Of a stretch of DNA of 64,000 nucleotides, positions 55,564-64,000 are shown piece by piece. Both the position numbers and the translations under genes were made by a program. The DNA is from Cyanidium caldarium. Its lineage: Eukaryota; Rhodophyta; Bangiophyceae; Cyanidiales; Cyanidiaceae. Within the stretch, counting starts at the first letter, position 1, and every line of letters starts with the position of its first letter. Under the pieces are notes generated by a model that saw only the letters and a program-made list of their open reading frames with translations, had not been told where the DNA came from and ran no database searches. The stretch covers positions 62,001 to 126,000 of the forward strand of contig JANCYW010000015.1 of assembly GCA_026184775.1 (NCBI GenBank), given 5' to 3'.

Positions 55564-56448
55564 CTAGGCGCGCGGGGCCTGACGGTCACCCGTGGCCATG
55601 ACGCTGTTGCCAGTGGCAGACGACGGTGCCGCCGCCGGGCCAGCATGGCCGTTGTGATTGACGCTGTGGTTGCCGGCTGGCCCTATCCAGCTGTCCTCAT
55701 CGTCCCAGTCGATGACGCACCGCTCCGAGCAATCCTCGTCTTCGCCCTCGGCCTGCTCCGCTGCACCCACTCCGGCAGACGCGGAGACCGCCGCCGCCTG
55801 CCGCTCCGCCAACACCTTCTCCATGGAGCCGCGGCCGGTCCACTGCAGCCGACGGTCCGCCCAAAAGTCGTACACACCATTGGCCACGCGCTTCAGCAGC
55901 GGATTGCGCGTTGCGGCCCACAACCAACCCATCCCCACCGCTTCGTAACACACGCGAAACACGTCCACCTTTTTGACGATCGTGCCGTCCGGCAAGATGC
56001 CGTGAATACGGCCCATGGCCTGCTCAAAGGTGACGTTCCCGTACCGAGACGGGTCATAGTCCGGTGCCGCAATATCCACAAACGCTATGCGGCCGCGCCC
56101 GCCATCCCGCTCCCGCAGAAACCGTACCTCCTTCATACACAACGGGCATTCACCATCGTACAGCAGGGTGATGTGCGGGGCGGCGGACGATGTCGTCGAG
56201 GCCGCGACTTTTCCCTCGCCTGCTGCACGCGATACCGGCGACTCTGCCACCGCCTGGACGCTCCGCATCCCGTGCTGGGTGCGGAAGGGCGCGGCGCACC
56301 CATCACCCCGGCGGCCGGCGGGCGGCCGAGCGCCCGCCCGCCACACTCCTAGTATACACAGCCGGGCGGCGCACACGGCCGCCTCCGCGTGGCCCCAGCG
56401 GAATGATCTACGAACGGATATACCTGGTGCTACGAATCCCGCGGTCAT
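55564..56448 (-). CDS. DCC-family (DUF393) thiol-disulfide oxidoreductase-like protein, probably plastid
   Basis: The start at MTAGFVAPGISVRRSFRWGH (294 aa) was chosen because it gives an organelle-type N-terminus; Mets further upstream in the same frame, up to 56718, are possible. The DCC domain reads LLYDGECPLCMKEVRFLRER, with the CxxC near residue 98, then IAFVDIAAPDYDP, MGRIHGILPDGTIVKKVDVF and YDFWADRRLQWTGRG. The family is named for its DxxCxxC motif; plant relatives are in plastids and mitochondria. The redox role is inferred from the CxxC only. A disordered acidic tail follows. Confidence 0.88.
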   Translation of the reverse strand: MTAGFVAPGISVRRSFRWGHAEAAVCAARLCILGVWRAGARPPAGRRGDGCAAPFRTQHGMRSVQAVAESPVSRAAGEGKVAASTTSSAAPHITLLYDGECPLCMKEVRFLRERDGGRGRIAFVDIAAPDYDPSRYGNVTFEQAMGRIHGILPDGTIVKKVDVFRVCYEAVGMGWLWAATRNPLLKRVANGVYDFWADRRLQWTGRGSMEKVLAERQAAAVSASAGVGAAEQAEGEDEDCSERCVIDWDDEDSWIGPAGNHSVNHNGHAGPAAAPSSATGNSVMATGDRQAPRA

Positions 56449-56793
56449 GGTTGGTCCATGAAAGTGACAGAGCCGACGTCTGGTTCGGGGGCGCTCCCGA
56501 CGAAACACCCGAACGGCCGGACCGGAGGGACGCGCGCGCATTCCGCCGCCGCGTTCGGGCGCCGATATTTTCTCGGCGACCCCACACCGGAGGGCCCATT
56601 CGACGCGAGTCTCCGTTCGTTCCACGGTCCGACGTGCACGCTGGTTGTGTCGCATCTCCACAATTCCACCTCCCCGACATTCTTTCCTCAAGACACGCAT
56701 CACCGTCCCATCGCCCAATTTACTCCACTTCCCAGAAGCGCTCTCTCATCACACCACTCCCCCGACATGTTCCCTTGTTTCCCATCTCCTCCC
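56449..56793. other. Intergenic upstream of DCC protein
   Basis: This is 345 bp between two minus-strand genes. The DCC frame remains open back to 56718, so part of it may be coding or leader. No motif was recognised. Confidence 0.25.
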
Positions 56794-57873
56794 TTATTCC
56801 CGACGCAGCAGCCCCACCTGCGTCATGACGGCGCGCAGCTTGGCCTCGGCCTCGGGCGTGATATCGGTGAGCGGCAGTCGCGGTACGCCCACCGACCAGC
56901 CCTGCAGGCGCAGCGCCGCCTTAGCCGGTATCGGATTGGCCATCACGAACAGCGCCGTAAACAGCTCCATGTATCGGCAGTGGATGCGCAGCGCTTCGGC
57001 TGCGGCGCCGCGCTGAAACGCCTGTACCATCGCCTGGAGCTCTTTGCCGATGAAGTGCGACGCCACGCTCACCGCGCCGCTGCCGCCCAACGCCAGCAGC
57101 GGCAGCGTCAGACCGTCGTCGCCCGAGTAGAGCGCGAACGACGACGCGTCGGTGCCGTTACGAATCTTGGCAAATTGATCCATATCGCCGGTGGCCTCCT
57201 TGACGGCCACGATGTTGGGGAAATCGCGCGCCAACTGCATCGTGGTGTCCGGCAGCATGTTGATGCCCGTGCGTCCCGGTATGTTGTACAGCATCATGGG
57301 CAGGTCGGGTTCGGCCAGCGCAATGGCCCGAAAGTGCTCGTATATTCCTCGCTGCGGTGGCTTGTTGTAGTAGGGCACCACTTGCAGCGTGCCATCCAGT
57401 CCCAAGCGGGCCGATTTGCGCGTGGCCTCCACCGCCTCCTCGGTGGAATTCGATCCCGCACCGGCGATGACTTTGCAGCCGGTGCCCGCCACCGCCGAGC
57501 GCACCACGCGGAACAGCTCGTACTCCTCGGCCCAGGTCAGCGTGGGCGACTCGCCCGTGGTGCCCGCGACGATGATGGCGTCCGAGCCGTTCTCCGCCAG
57601 GTGCGCCGCCAACGATTCGGCCACGTTGAAATCCACCTCCGCGCTGTTCAGCGAGAATGGAGTGACCATGGCGGTCACCACGTGCCCAAACAACGGCTTG
57701 GTCGGCGGTGCTGCCGCCGCCACCCGCTCCCGCGGCTGTACCCCGGCCGCTGCCGCCGCAGTGGGCGTCGGCCGCGCCTCCATGCGCACCGAGTGGCACA
57801 CACGACGGTGGCGCAGCCATCGTCTTTTACGCTCACGGGTATCCAGTCGCCACGAAAGCTGTATGAAACCCAT
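56794..57873 (-). CDS. dapA: 4-hydroxy-tetrahydrodipicolinate synthase (DHDPS), organelle-targeted
   Basis: The start at MGFIQLSWRLDTRERKRRWL gives 359 aa, with about 65 residues of basic and Ala-rich targeting sequence (a Met at 58002 adds 43 residues). The class-I aldolase core has AGTTGESPTLTWAEEYELF, the proton-shuttle Tyr in MLYNIPGRTGINM, the Schiff-base Lys in IVAVKEATGDMDQF and SGDDGLTLPLLALGG. It condenses pyruvate with aspartate semialdehyde as the first committed step of the diaminopimelate route to lysine, a plastid pathway in plants and algae. The enzyme is of the cyanobacterial/bacterial type. Confidence 0.95.
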   Translation of the reverse strand: MGFIQLSWRLDTRERKRRWLRHRRVCHSVRMEARPTPTAAAAAGVQPRERVAAAAPPTKPLFGHVVTAMVTPFSLNSAEVDFNVAESLAAHLAENGSDAIIVAGTTGESPTLTWAEEYELFRVVRSAVAGTGCKVIAGAGSNSTEEAVEATRKSARLGLDGTLQVVPYYNKPPQRGIYEHFRAIALAEPDLPMMLYNIPGRTGINMLPDTTMQLARDFPNIVAVKEATGDMDQFAKIRNGTDASSFALYSGDDGLTLPLLALGGSGAVSVASHFIGKELQAMVQAFQRGAAAEALRIHCRYMELFTALFVMANPIPAKAALRLQGWSVGVPRLPLTDITPEAEAKLRAVMTQVGLLRRE

Positions 57874-58487
57874 CGTGCGTGACGCTGAAGAATTAGACCC
57901 TCCGCTCCAAAACAGGCCGGTTGGGACGTGCAACGGTTTGGCGCGAACGGCGCCGACGCGTCCTCTTCGGCAGCAAAATCCGGTCGAGGTCGTCGCTTTC
58001 AACGAGAACGAGAACGAATGAGGTCACGAGGTTAGGGATTGTATGAAACGAGCAGCGGCTGGCCTGAGGCGCGTTGCTAGTGGATGTATTTGGCGGCTGC
58101 GCTCAGTCGCGGAATGCCCACACAAGTCCCCCTCTCAACATTTTCGTCTTCGGTGGCCTCCCGCTTCGTATCCACTCCTGAAGCACAACTGCCTCTGTCT
58201 GGTTACCCACTCGGAAGGCGACCGTCACTGGGGTTGTTCCACCACCGGTCCATCCGACACCCATCCGTAGCAGACCGTCCAGCAGCCAGCACGCCGACGC
58301 GACTCCGTTTCGTTTCCTCCCGCTGCGGCGCGTAGCGCTCGCCCGGACGCGTCGAGTCGGTACCTCCTGGGCGGATCAGGGTTCATCCCGTCTCCCAAAG
58401 CCAGTACTCAGCGTGAGCAAACAGTTCGTTCTAAAAGACGCGTGGCCTGTTCTCGTTGCCCGCTCCGGTTGGTGCATCGCGCTGTTG
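57874..58487. other. Divergent intergenic region, DHDPS / PP2C
   Basis: This is about 610 bp between chosen starts. Both genes have alternative upstream Mets (58002 minus, 58413 plus) inside it. No clear core promoter or RNA gene was seen. Confidence 0.3.
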
Positions 58488-59537
58488 ATGCGCATCATCC
58501 GTTGCGGTTCGGTCATGCCGCGTCCGGTGGCCTTTGCGTTTGCGACGGCGGCAGTGCCGCGCCAGCACCGCCTCCTCACGCGCGCGCACTCCCAACGTGC
58601 GGTGCCGCTCTCCGCATGGACCACCGCAGTGCGGCGGTTGCCGCGGCGTCCGGTGCGGTCGGCGACCGCCCTGCCCGCCTGGCGGCGATTGCGCCTGTTG
58701 CACATTCAGGCGGGGTCGGCGCTCGTCCCGCATAGAGACAAGGCCGATCGGGGCGGTGAGGACGCGTACTTTGTGAGCAAATGGGCGGCGGGGGTGTTTG
58801 ATGGCGTGGGCGGGTGGGCGTCGTTGGGCGTCGACCCAGGACTGTACGCCCGCCGCCTCGCCGATCTGGCGCGGGCGGGCATCGAGTCTTCCGGCGCCGA
58901 CCCGCAGCGCAGCATCGTCGCCATTCTGGACCAGGCGGTGACCAGCAACAGCGTTATCGGCAGCTGTACGGCGTGCGTGGTGGCGCTCACGCCCGACAGC
59001 GTCACCTCCGCGGACGGCCGGGGTCGGCTGCAGTGTGTGAATCTGGGCGACTCGGGCGTGCGCCTCATCCGCGGCGGCCAAGTCATCTACCGCAGCAAGG
59101 AACAGCAGCACTACTTCAACTGCCCGTACCAGCTGGGCACGCGCAGCACCGACCGCGTATCCGACGCGGTGATCGACACCGTGTCGGTGGAGGCGGGCGA
59201 CTGGCTGGTGTTGGGCACCGACGGCTTGTTCGATAACGTTTTCGACGAGGAGATCATCGAGTGTATGCGGCAGTGGTCGCGCGAACGCCAACAGGCCAAG
59301 CGCGGCGGTGGTAACGACGAAGGTCCGCGCGCCGTCGGCGCCACGCCCCCGATCAGGCAGTCGGCCAGTGCGGCACTGACCGATGCCGCCGAACGCGTCG
59401 CGCGCCTGGCCGTGCAGTGCGCCGAAGACGAGAACCGCGTATCGCCGTTTGTGCTCAGCGCCAAAGAGGCGGGGTATGAGTTTTTCGGCGGCAAGATGGA
59501 CGACATCACCGTGGTGGTGGCGCGCATTGTGGCCTGA
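58488..59537 (+). CDS. PTC7: PP2C-family phosphatase, PTC7/PPTC7-like, probably mitochondrial
   Basis: The start at MRIIRCGSVMPRPVAFAFAT gives 349 aa with an Arg-rich presequence; Mets at 58413 and 58515 are also possible. PTC7-type PP2C motifs follow: DRGGEDAYFVSKWAAGVFDG, VGGWASLGVDPG, SCTACVVAL, VNLGDSGVRLI, LGTDGLFDNVFDEEI and GKMDDITVVVARI, with the metal-binding Asp residues in place. Yeast Ptc7 and animal PPTC7 dephosphorylate mitochondrial proteins including coenzyme Q factors. A low-complexity loop of about 40 residues (from REQQAKRGGG-like sequence) interrupts the C-terminal part. Confidence 0.9.
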   Translation: MRIIRCGSVMPRPVAFAFATAAVPRQHRLLTRAHSQRAVPLSAWTTAVRRLPRRPVRSATALPAWRRLRLLHIQAGSALVPHRDKADRGGEDAYFVSKWAAGVFDGVGGWASLGVDPGLYARRLADLARAGIESSGADPQRSIVAILDQAVTSNSVIGSCTACVVALTPDSVTSADGRGRLQCVNLGDSGVRLIRGGQVIYRSKEQQHYFNCPYQLGTRSTDRVSDAVIDTVSVEAGDWLVLGTDGLFDNVFDEEIIECMRQWSRERQQAKRGGGNDEGPRAVGATPPIRQSASAALTDAAERVARLAVQCAEDENRVSPFVLSAKEAGYEFFGGKMDDITVVVARIVA

Positions 59538-59709
59538 GCGTGCGTAAGTGTGTGCATGCGAGGATGGACGCGGGTGAATCACCCAAGGGCGGGGAGGCCG
59601 CGGGCCGGACATGCTCAGGGGCGGCAGTTCGGTGTGCTTGATCGACGCGGCTGGACACTTTCACGTTCTACACTCTAGCTGACTCGGTGGTGAAAAGATA
59701 TTCTGGTTG

Positions 59710-60924
59710 TCAGACTGCGTCACCCGCCCGCTCGACTTGCTCGCCATATTCGCGCAGCGCCTGAGCGGCCGCTTGCACCGCCGCGCGCGTCGTGCAGCTA
59801 GAAGAGGGCGTATTCGCTGCAGACGTCCGCGTCGACGCGCTGCTGCGCAACGGGTTCTGCAATATGGCGGCCGTAGCCGCTGCCGCTGCGTCGGCTGTGG
59901 AATCCGGGCGTCCGTCGCTGCGCAATTCGTCCAACACCACCGTATCGAGCGCCGCCTCCGCATCCGTCCGTTGCGGCAAGTACGCCTCCACCACCAGTTT
60001 GCCATGGCGGTTGAATCGGTGCGCCAACTCCAGCGCCGCCGAGCGATGCTCCTCGCTGCGCATATCCATCGCCACCGGGTTGGCAGCCAGATTCACCTCC
60101 GTCGGCAGTGCTGCCAACAGTCGATTGACCTCGGCCACGTCGCGCCCCTCCGCGACGTCCCCGTCGGCCCGCTCGTACTGCGCAAAGAACGTCCGCGCAT
60201 CCGCACCGCTCGACGCCCCGATGCGCATCTCTACGTATCGCTTCCAGAACGTCTTCTCGTCCAGCGCGCCGCGCTCCACCGTGTCCTGGTACGCGCGATG
60301 CACTGCCGGCTCCTCCACAAACACCTGATGGATGGTGGCCGGGTCGAATCGGTACTTGACTTTGCGGCCGGACTCTTCCGTCGGCTGCAAGTCGGCCAAC
60401 ATGGCGGTGGGCACGCCGCGACGCTGCAGGATATCCGTATCGTTGGGTGAAGTTGCGGCGGAGATCGGCGGCACCGCGGCACCCTGCAGCGCTTGCTGTC
60501 GATACGGTGCATACTGGCGGTAGAGCGCCTCGGACACCAGCCCCGACGCCACCAACGTCTCGTACAGGGGATCTGCGTCTGGTGGGCGGTCGGGCCCACC
60601 AGCACCGGCGCTGGCGGTGGCGGTCGCCGACGCTCCGGTGGGTGCCGCGTTGGCGTATCGTCGTAGTGCCCGCGCGATAGCGTCACGCGCCGCGTCCCGG
60701 GCCTCTCGCGACTGGCCAAACTCGTAGACGGCCGACTCACCGTGGTCCAGTGTCAGCTTGATCAGTGGCAGCTTGCTCGTCGCCGCTGACACCAGGATCT
60801 GTTGCACACGCGACAGCGGCACCAGCCGCACCGGCTGCCGTTCATCGCGCGGCAGAAACTGCACTGCGGTGTCGGTTACGTGCAGCACCCCGTCCCGTTT
60901 CTGATGCCGCACTTGCCACTCCAT
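59710..60924 (-). CDS. GTF2H1: TFIIH core subunit p62/Tfb1
   Basis: The 404-residue protein opens with the p62 PH/PTB-like domain (MEWQVRHQKRDGVLHVTDTA, then PLSRVQQILVSAATS, LIKLTLDHGESAVYEFG). A BSD-type region follows, with residues such as LYETLVASGLVSEALYRQY and LDEKTFWKRYVEMRIG (the F-W pair near residue 210). It scaffolds the TFIIH core for transcription initiation and nucleotide excision repair; the PH domain binds acidic tails of TFIIE and XPC. It is shorter than human p62 (548 aa), mainly at the C-terminus. It converges on the PP2C gene. Confidence 0.9.
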   Translation of the reverse strand: MEWQVRHQKRDGVLHVTDTAVQFLPRDERQPVRLVPLSRVQQILVSAATSKLPLIKLTLDHGESAVYEFGQSREARDAARDAIARALRRYANAAPTGASATATASAGAGGPDRPPDADPLYETLVASGLVSEALYRQYAPYRQQALQGAAVPPISAATSPNDTDILQRRGVPTAMLADLQPTEESGRKVKYRFDPATIHQVFVEEPAVHRAYQDTVERGALDEKTFWKRYVEMRIGASSGADARTFFAQYERADGDVAEGRDVAEVNRLLAALPTEVNLAANPVAMDMRSEEHRSAALELAHRFNRHGKLVVEAYLPQRTDAEAALDTVVLDELRSDGRPDSTADAAAAATAAILQNPLRSSASTRTSAANTPSSSCTTRAAVQAAAQALREYGEQVERAGDAV

Positions 60925-61328
60925 GTCCGCGCTGATGACTTAGAGCAGCGATCGGAGTGCGCGGTTGCTGGGGGTCATTTCGCAGCGCAGGGGCAGCGCT
61001 GTTCAGAGAGACGAGCAGAGGGGAGAGGCGAGTTGACCGGGAGCGCTCGACACTCGGTTCTGCGAACGTGAAGCGCATGCCAGGCGGAAGGCAAGCGTCA
61101 GGCGTTGCATAGGTGAGACGTGCTTTACTTGGAGCAAGCAGCGGTTGCTCGGCACGAGCGTGTCGGTGGGGTGAGTCGGAAGGCCATTGCGTCCGAGGGA
61201 ACGTCTCTCCGCGGGAGCGAGAAAGTACGCGACGCTCCTGCCTGACCTCGCGTCCTCCAGTCGCTTACTCACCTACTCCGCCGGCTGGTGTGCACTCCGC
61301 GATCGCTCCTCTTGGACGTGCTCGTTCT
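60925..61328. other. Intergenic, eL37 3' end / TFIIH p62 promoter
   Basis: This is 404 bp between two minus-strand genes. No ORF, RNA gene or clear promoter motif was recognised. Confidence 0.25.
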
Positions 61329-61625
61329 CTATTCCACCATGGCGTCGTTACGGCCGATCTTGCCGGGCACCATGGTGTCAGCAATCTCTCGGAAGCCGCT
61401 CTTGAAGCGGCGATGCACCTTCTTCAAGTACCGCATGCGGCCGGTGCCGGTTGTGCGGCGGCGCTTGCTCTTCAAGCTCCAGTTGTAGGTGCGCTTGCGG
61501 GCCGACGGGTACCCGCAGCTGGCACAGCGGCTCTTCTGGATGTGGTACGATCTTCGGCCGCAACGCACACACAACGTGTGCGACTTGCCGTGGCGCTTGC
61601 CCCTGGATGAAGTGCCTTTGGTCAT
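61329..61625 (-). CDS. RPL37: 60S ribosomal protein eL37
   Basis: The 98-residue basic protein is almost colinear with eL37: [20 protein letters not shown], the four-Cys zinc ribbon (CVRCG and CASCG), [18 protein letters not shown] and [15 protein letters not shown]. Its length matches the family (about 95). It binds 5.8S/25S rRNA near the exit tunnel. Most animal, fungal and plant eL37 genes have an intron near the start codon; here the gene is uninterrupted. It is divergent from the PAK-like kinase gene with 332 bp between starts. Confidence 0.98.
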   Translation of the reverse strand: MTKGTSSRGKRHGKSHTLCVRCGRRSYHIQKSRCASCGYPSARKRTYNWSLKSKRRRTTGTGRMRYLKKVHRRFKSGFREIADTMVPGKIGRNDAMVE

Positions 61626-61957
61626 GAAGCTGGAATGGGAAGCGCAGTTTGTTGCAGGGTGTCGTCGATCAGGCCGGAACCGTCCGACAGCGCGGACGAC
61701 GCGGACCGCGGGCGAGGCGGCGCAGTGCGGTCAGAGTGTAACGTGACAGAACTCAATTTCCGTCACGTTACGTTTTCGAGTTCCCGTTCCGCTGCCGATC
61801 GGTGGCCGCGTTCGGCGGTGCTGGCCGCAACCGTTATGAAAGCGCCGCTCGGCAGCGCTTCCGTATGGTTGCCGCTATCGCGAGGCGTTCGAGCGGCAGC
61901 CGGTGATTGTCGGGGAATCATCCTTCGGTAACACTGTGGTGCTCGCGTTGGAAAAGC
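61626..61957. other. Divergent promoter region, eL37 / PAK-like kinase
   Basis: This is 332 bp shared upstream sequence. ACGTGACAGA...TTCCGTCACGTTACG around 61740-61770 contains TAACGTGAC (61739-61747) and its inverse GTCACGTTA (61762-61770), a 9 bp inverted pair 14 bp apart that could be a bZIP-type or ACGT-core site for the ribosomal protein gene. Confidence 0.4.
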
Positions 61958-63280
61958 ATGTCCCCTGCCACGCGCCGAGCTGGCGTCGCCGTGGCCAGCG
62001 AAAAGGAGAATTTCGGCGTGCACGACAATGACAGCTCCGACGACGAGTTTCGAGAGGTCTGTGACACACTGGACGCTGCCACTGCGCCTCCGGCGCACCC
62101 GCCGGAGAAGTCGCCTCAAATCGGTCTGCCCATGAAAGTGACCAAAAAGGTGAGCGTCCGACGGTGCGACGCTTCCCAGACGGGTTTCGCCGGACTGCCG
62201 CCCGAATGGGAGCGCGCGCTTATCGGTGCTGGCATCACCCGCAGGGACGTGTTGGAGCATCCGCAGGCGGTGCGCGATATCTTCCAGTTTCACGCCGGCG
62301 GACGACGCCGTGACTCGTCGTCCACGAAGCCGGGCGATGCTGCCGCGACACCACCTCGCCTGCCGCGCAAGTACGCGCTGCGCTTATCGGGGCGGTGCCC
62401 CTCCATTCACGAGTCCGACCCCAGCGAGATGTACGCGGGCCTGAAAAAGGTGGGCGAGGGTGGCGCGGGCACTGTGTTCGTGGCCACCGATCGTGCCAGC
62501 CCGCAGCGCACCGTGGCGGTCAAACGCGTGCCGGTGCGCAACCGCAAAGAGATGGAGGCGCTGGAGCACGAGATCTTCATGATGCACAGCACCCGTCACC
62601 CCAATATTGTGCAAGTGCACGAGTCGTACCTGTTCCAGGATCAGTTCTGGATCGTCATGGAGTATATGGACGGCGGCGGCCTCACCGACTTGCTGTACGA
62701 TCTGGAGGACCATCACGAATCGCTCACCGAGGGACAGATTGCCTACATCTGTGGCGAGGTGCTCAAGGGTCTCGCACAGGTGCACAGTCTGCAACGCATT
62801 CACCGCGACGTCAAATCCGACAACTGCCTCTTGTCGTGCGCTACTGGCGCCATCAAACTGGCCGACTTTGGTTATTGCGCCCAGCTGACCGAGGAGCGCG
62901 CCAAGCGCACCACCTGCGTCGGCACGCCGTACTGGATGGCGCCCGAGCTCATCCGCAGCCAAGAGTACGACGCCAAGGTGGACGTGTGGAGCCTCGGCAT
63001 TCTGGCCATCGAGTGTGCCGAAGGCGAGCCGCCCTGGATATGTGAGACGCCGCTGCGGGCCATGTTCCTCATCACCACCCGCGGGCCGCCGCGCCTCCGC
63101 AAGCCACACGCCTGGAGCGCCCCGTTTCACGACTTTCTGGGCAAATGCCTCGCCATGAACCCGGCAGACCGCTGGACGGTGAACCAACTGCTGCAGCACG
63201 AGTTTCTGCATATCGCCGCGCCCGCCAGTGAAATTGCGCAGCGGGTGCGCTGCATGAAGAGGCGCAAAGCGCAGACGTAG
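61958..63280 (+). CDS. PAK/STE20-like kinase with an altered CRIB domain
   Basis: The start at MSPATRRAGVAVASEKENF gives 440 aa. Residues about 54-85 read IGLPMKVTKKVSVRRCDAS, then TGFAGLPPEWERALIGAGIT, matching a p21-binding/autoinhibitory domain, but the paired His of the CRIB core (HxxH) are absent. The kinase domain (about 165-425) is complete: VGEGGAGTVF loop, VAVKRV Lys, HRDVKSDNCLL, DFGYCAQL, TTCVGTPYWMAPELI and WSLGILAIECAEGEPPW. PAKs act downstream of Rac/Cdc42 on actin and polarity. The altered CRIB suggests weak or changed GTPase control. Confidence 0.9.
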   Translation: MSPATRRAGVAVASEKENFGVHDNDSSDDEFREVCDTLDAATAPPAHPPEKSPQIGLPMKVTKKVSVRRCDASQTGFAGLPPEWERALIGAGITRRDVLEHPQAVRDIFQFHAGGRRRDSSSTKPGDAAATPPRLPRKYALRLSGRCPSIHESDPSEMYAGLKKVGEGGAGTVFVATDRASPQRTVAVKRVPVRNRKEMEALEHEIFMMHSTRHPNIVQVHESYLFQDQFWIVMEYMDGGGLTDLLYDLEDHHESLTEGQIAYICGEVLKGLAQVHSLQRIHRDVKSDNCLLSCATGAIKLADFGYCAQLTEERAKRTTCVGTPYWMAPELIRSQEYDAKVDVWSLGILAIECAEGEPPWICETPLRAMFLITTRGPPRLRKPHAWSAPFHDFLGKCLAMNPADRWTVNQLLQHEFLHIAAPASEIAQRVRCMKRRKAQT

Positions 63281-63652
63281 AACACGAGGAGAGATGTGCA
63301 GGCGCATACAACAAGCACCTCCTCAAGTTGTGGAGCGGTCATCACTATATGGTTAACCATTGATAAATTCTCGGGGATGGTCACTCTCGGACACCCACCC
63401 GATGGCCTCGGGCCCGTGTGAGCGAGGTGCGCGGAGCGCCGGCGCAGCATCCGATCCCTGCCTCCCTCCCTCTGTGTCGTCTTCCGCAATCGTCGGTGCG
63501 ATTCCGCGCGAATCGTCGACCGGCGCGTGTCGGGTTTCGGTTGCGGTCTGTGGAGTGAAGGTGCGGGGGTTGGCCCGGCGACCCGTTGACGCTGTCGCGG
63601 AGAGAACTGGAGAGACAAGGACTGAAATCTTTGCCTAGAATAGCGTCGCCCG
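63281..63652. promoter_or_regulatory. Intergenic upstream of RING gene, AT-rich patch with palindrome
   Basis: This is a 372 bp tandem gap. An unusually AT-rich patch at 63341-63372 carries CACTATATGG and the perfect 12 bp palindrome ATGGTTAACCAT (63349-63360), about 290 bp before the next ATG. It could be a core promoter of the RING gene. Confidence 0.35.
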
Positions 63653-64000
63653 ATGGAGAGCAGTGATCAGGAAGAGAGCGGGTCGGCAACGACGTCGGAG
63701 CCGCCACCTTCAGCTACCTCGTCCGCCGATCCGTCACCGTCGCCCGCTGCCGCCGGCGCACCCCATGGCAAGGCGGAGAAGCGGGAGGCACCGTCAAATA
63801 CGCCCGACGCGATGCCCGTCTCCGTCCCCACTGCAGAAGCGCCCTTCGAGTGTTCCATCTGTTTCGAGGTGGCCCACGACGACCCCGTGGTGACCTTTTG
63901 CGGCCACCTGTTTTGCTGGTCGTGCCTGTACCCGTGGATGGTGCAGCACGCCACTTGTCCGGTGTGCAAGTCGCTGGTGAATCGCAACCGGGTGATTCCA
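63653..64000 (+). CDS. RNF5/RNF185-like ER RING E3 ligase, N-terminal part (cut by right edge)
   Basis: The frame is open from the ATG at 63653 to the last base (116 codons). After a 65-residue Ser/Pro/Ala-rich N-terminus comes a C3HC4 RING: FECSICFEVAHDDPVVTFCG, HLFCWSCLYPWM and CPVCKSLV, followed by NRNRVIP. The order CGHLFCWxCLxxW and the trailing VIP are typical of RNF5/RNF185 and plant RMA ligases, which are anchored in the ER by two C-terminal helices and act in ERAD. The membrane part lies beyond the window. Confidence 0.9.
   Translation, partial: MESSDQEESGSATTSEPPPSATSSADPSPSPAAAGAPHGKAEKREAPSNTPDAMPVSVPTAEAPFECSICFEVAHDDPVVTFCGHLFCWSCLYPWMVQHATCPVCKSLVNRNRVIP

Noticed and set aside
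1-64000. Transposons, retroelements, viral elements, CRISPR arrays, bacterial operons
   Set aside because: No transposase, reverse transcriptase, integrase, capsid or terminal-repeat signal was seen. Gene content and spacing are those of a compact nuclear genome.

Overview
The window is nuclear DNA from a compact, GC-rich, intron-poor microbial eukaryote. Nearly every gene reads as one uninterrupted frame, and gene ends are often only 2-150 bp apart. Eukaryotic nuclear genes dominate: cohesin, FANCM, topoisomerase II, TFIIH, PP2A, PAK, SUMO protease and eL37. Two enzymes look plastid-type or cyanobacterial-type (uroporphyrinogen decarboxylase and dihydrodipicolinate synthase), each with an N-terminal extension like a targeting peptide. 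I infer a plastid-bearing unicellular alga. Few introns and Phe-containing N-termini would fit an early-branching red alga, but this lineage call is a hypothesis. No tRNA, CRISPR array, insertion sequence, transposon or viral element was recognised.

Layout. 1-16 kb: genome maintenance and signalling (partial RAD21 kleisin divergent from a FANCM-type helicase, MGRN1-like RING ligase, PP2A catalytic subunit, ELMO protein, small membrane protein, profilin-like protein, topoisomerase II, type II ketoacyl synthase). 16-25 kb: orphan polytopic membrane protein, Ulp1-type SUMO protease, ornithine aminotransferase, thymidylate kinase, SDF2-like MIR protein, OMA1 protease and a secreted protein. 25.5-44 kb: a region rich in secretory-pathway genes. 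It holds four glycosyltransferase genes, at least two of them multi-modular, and a secreted Tyr/Lys/Gln/Val-rich repeat protein. Uroporphyrinogen decarboxylase, an Urb1-like protein, uridine kinase-UPRT and mitochondrial bL19 lie between them. 44-64 kb: OLA1, long-chain acyl-CoA synthetase, a small anchored protein, pterin dehydratase, two tandem four-helix membrane paralogs, phosphoglycerate kinase, ApaH-like phosphatase, DCC-family redox protein, dihydrodipicolinate synthase, PTC7-like PP2C, TFIIH p62, eL37, a PAK-like kinase and the start of an RNF5/RNF185-like ligase cut by the right edge.

Genes are mostly arranged as divergent pairs sharing short promoters and convergent pairs sharing short 3' regions. 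One convergent pair of glycosyltransferase genes overlaps by about 120 bp. The most interesting points are: a PHD finger inserted between the helicase and the degenerate ERCC4-like end of FANCM; a three-module glycosyltransferase whose first module looks like a degenerate relative of the protein encoded by the overlapping neighbour; a fucosyltransferase-like enzyme preceded by a GT2-like module; the Tyr-rich secreted protein with its unusually long upstream region; a PAK-type kinase with an altered CRIB motif; and a perfect E2F-type site between RAD21 and FANCM.
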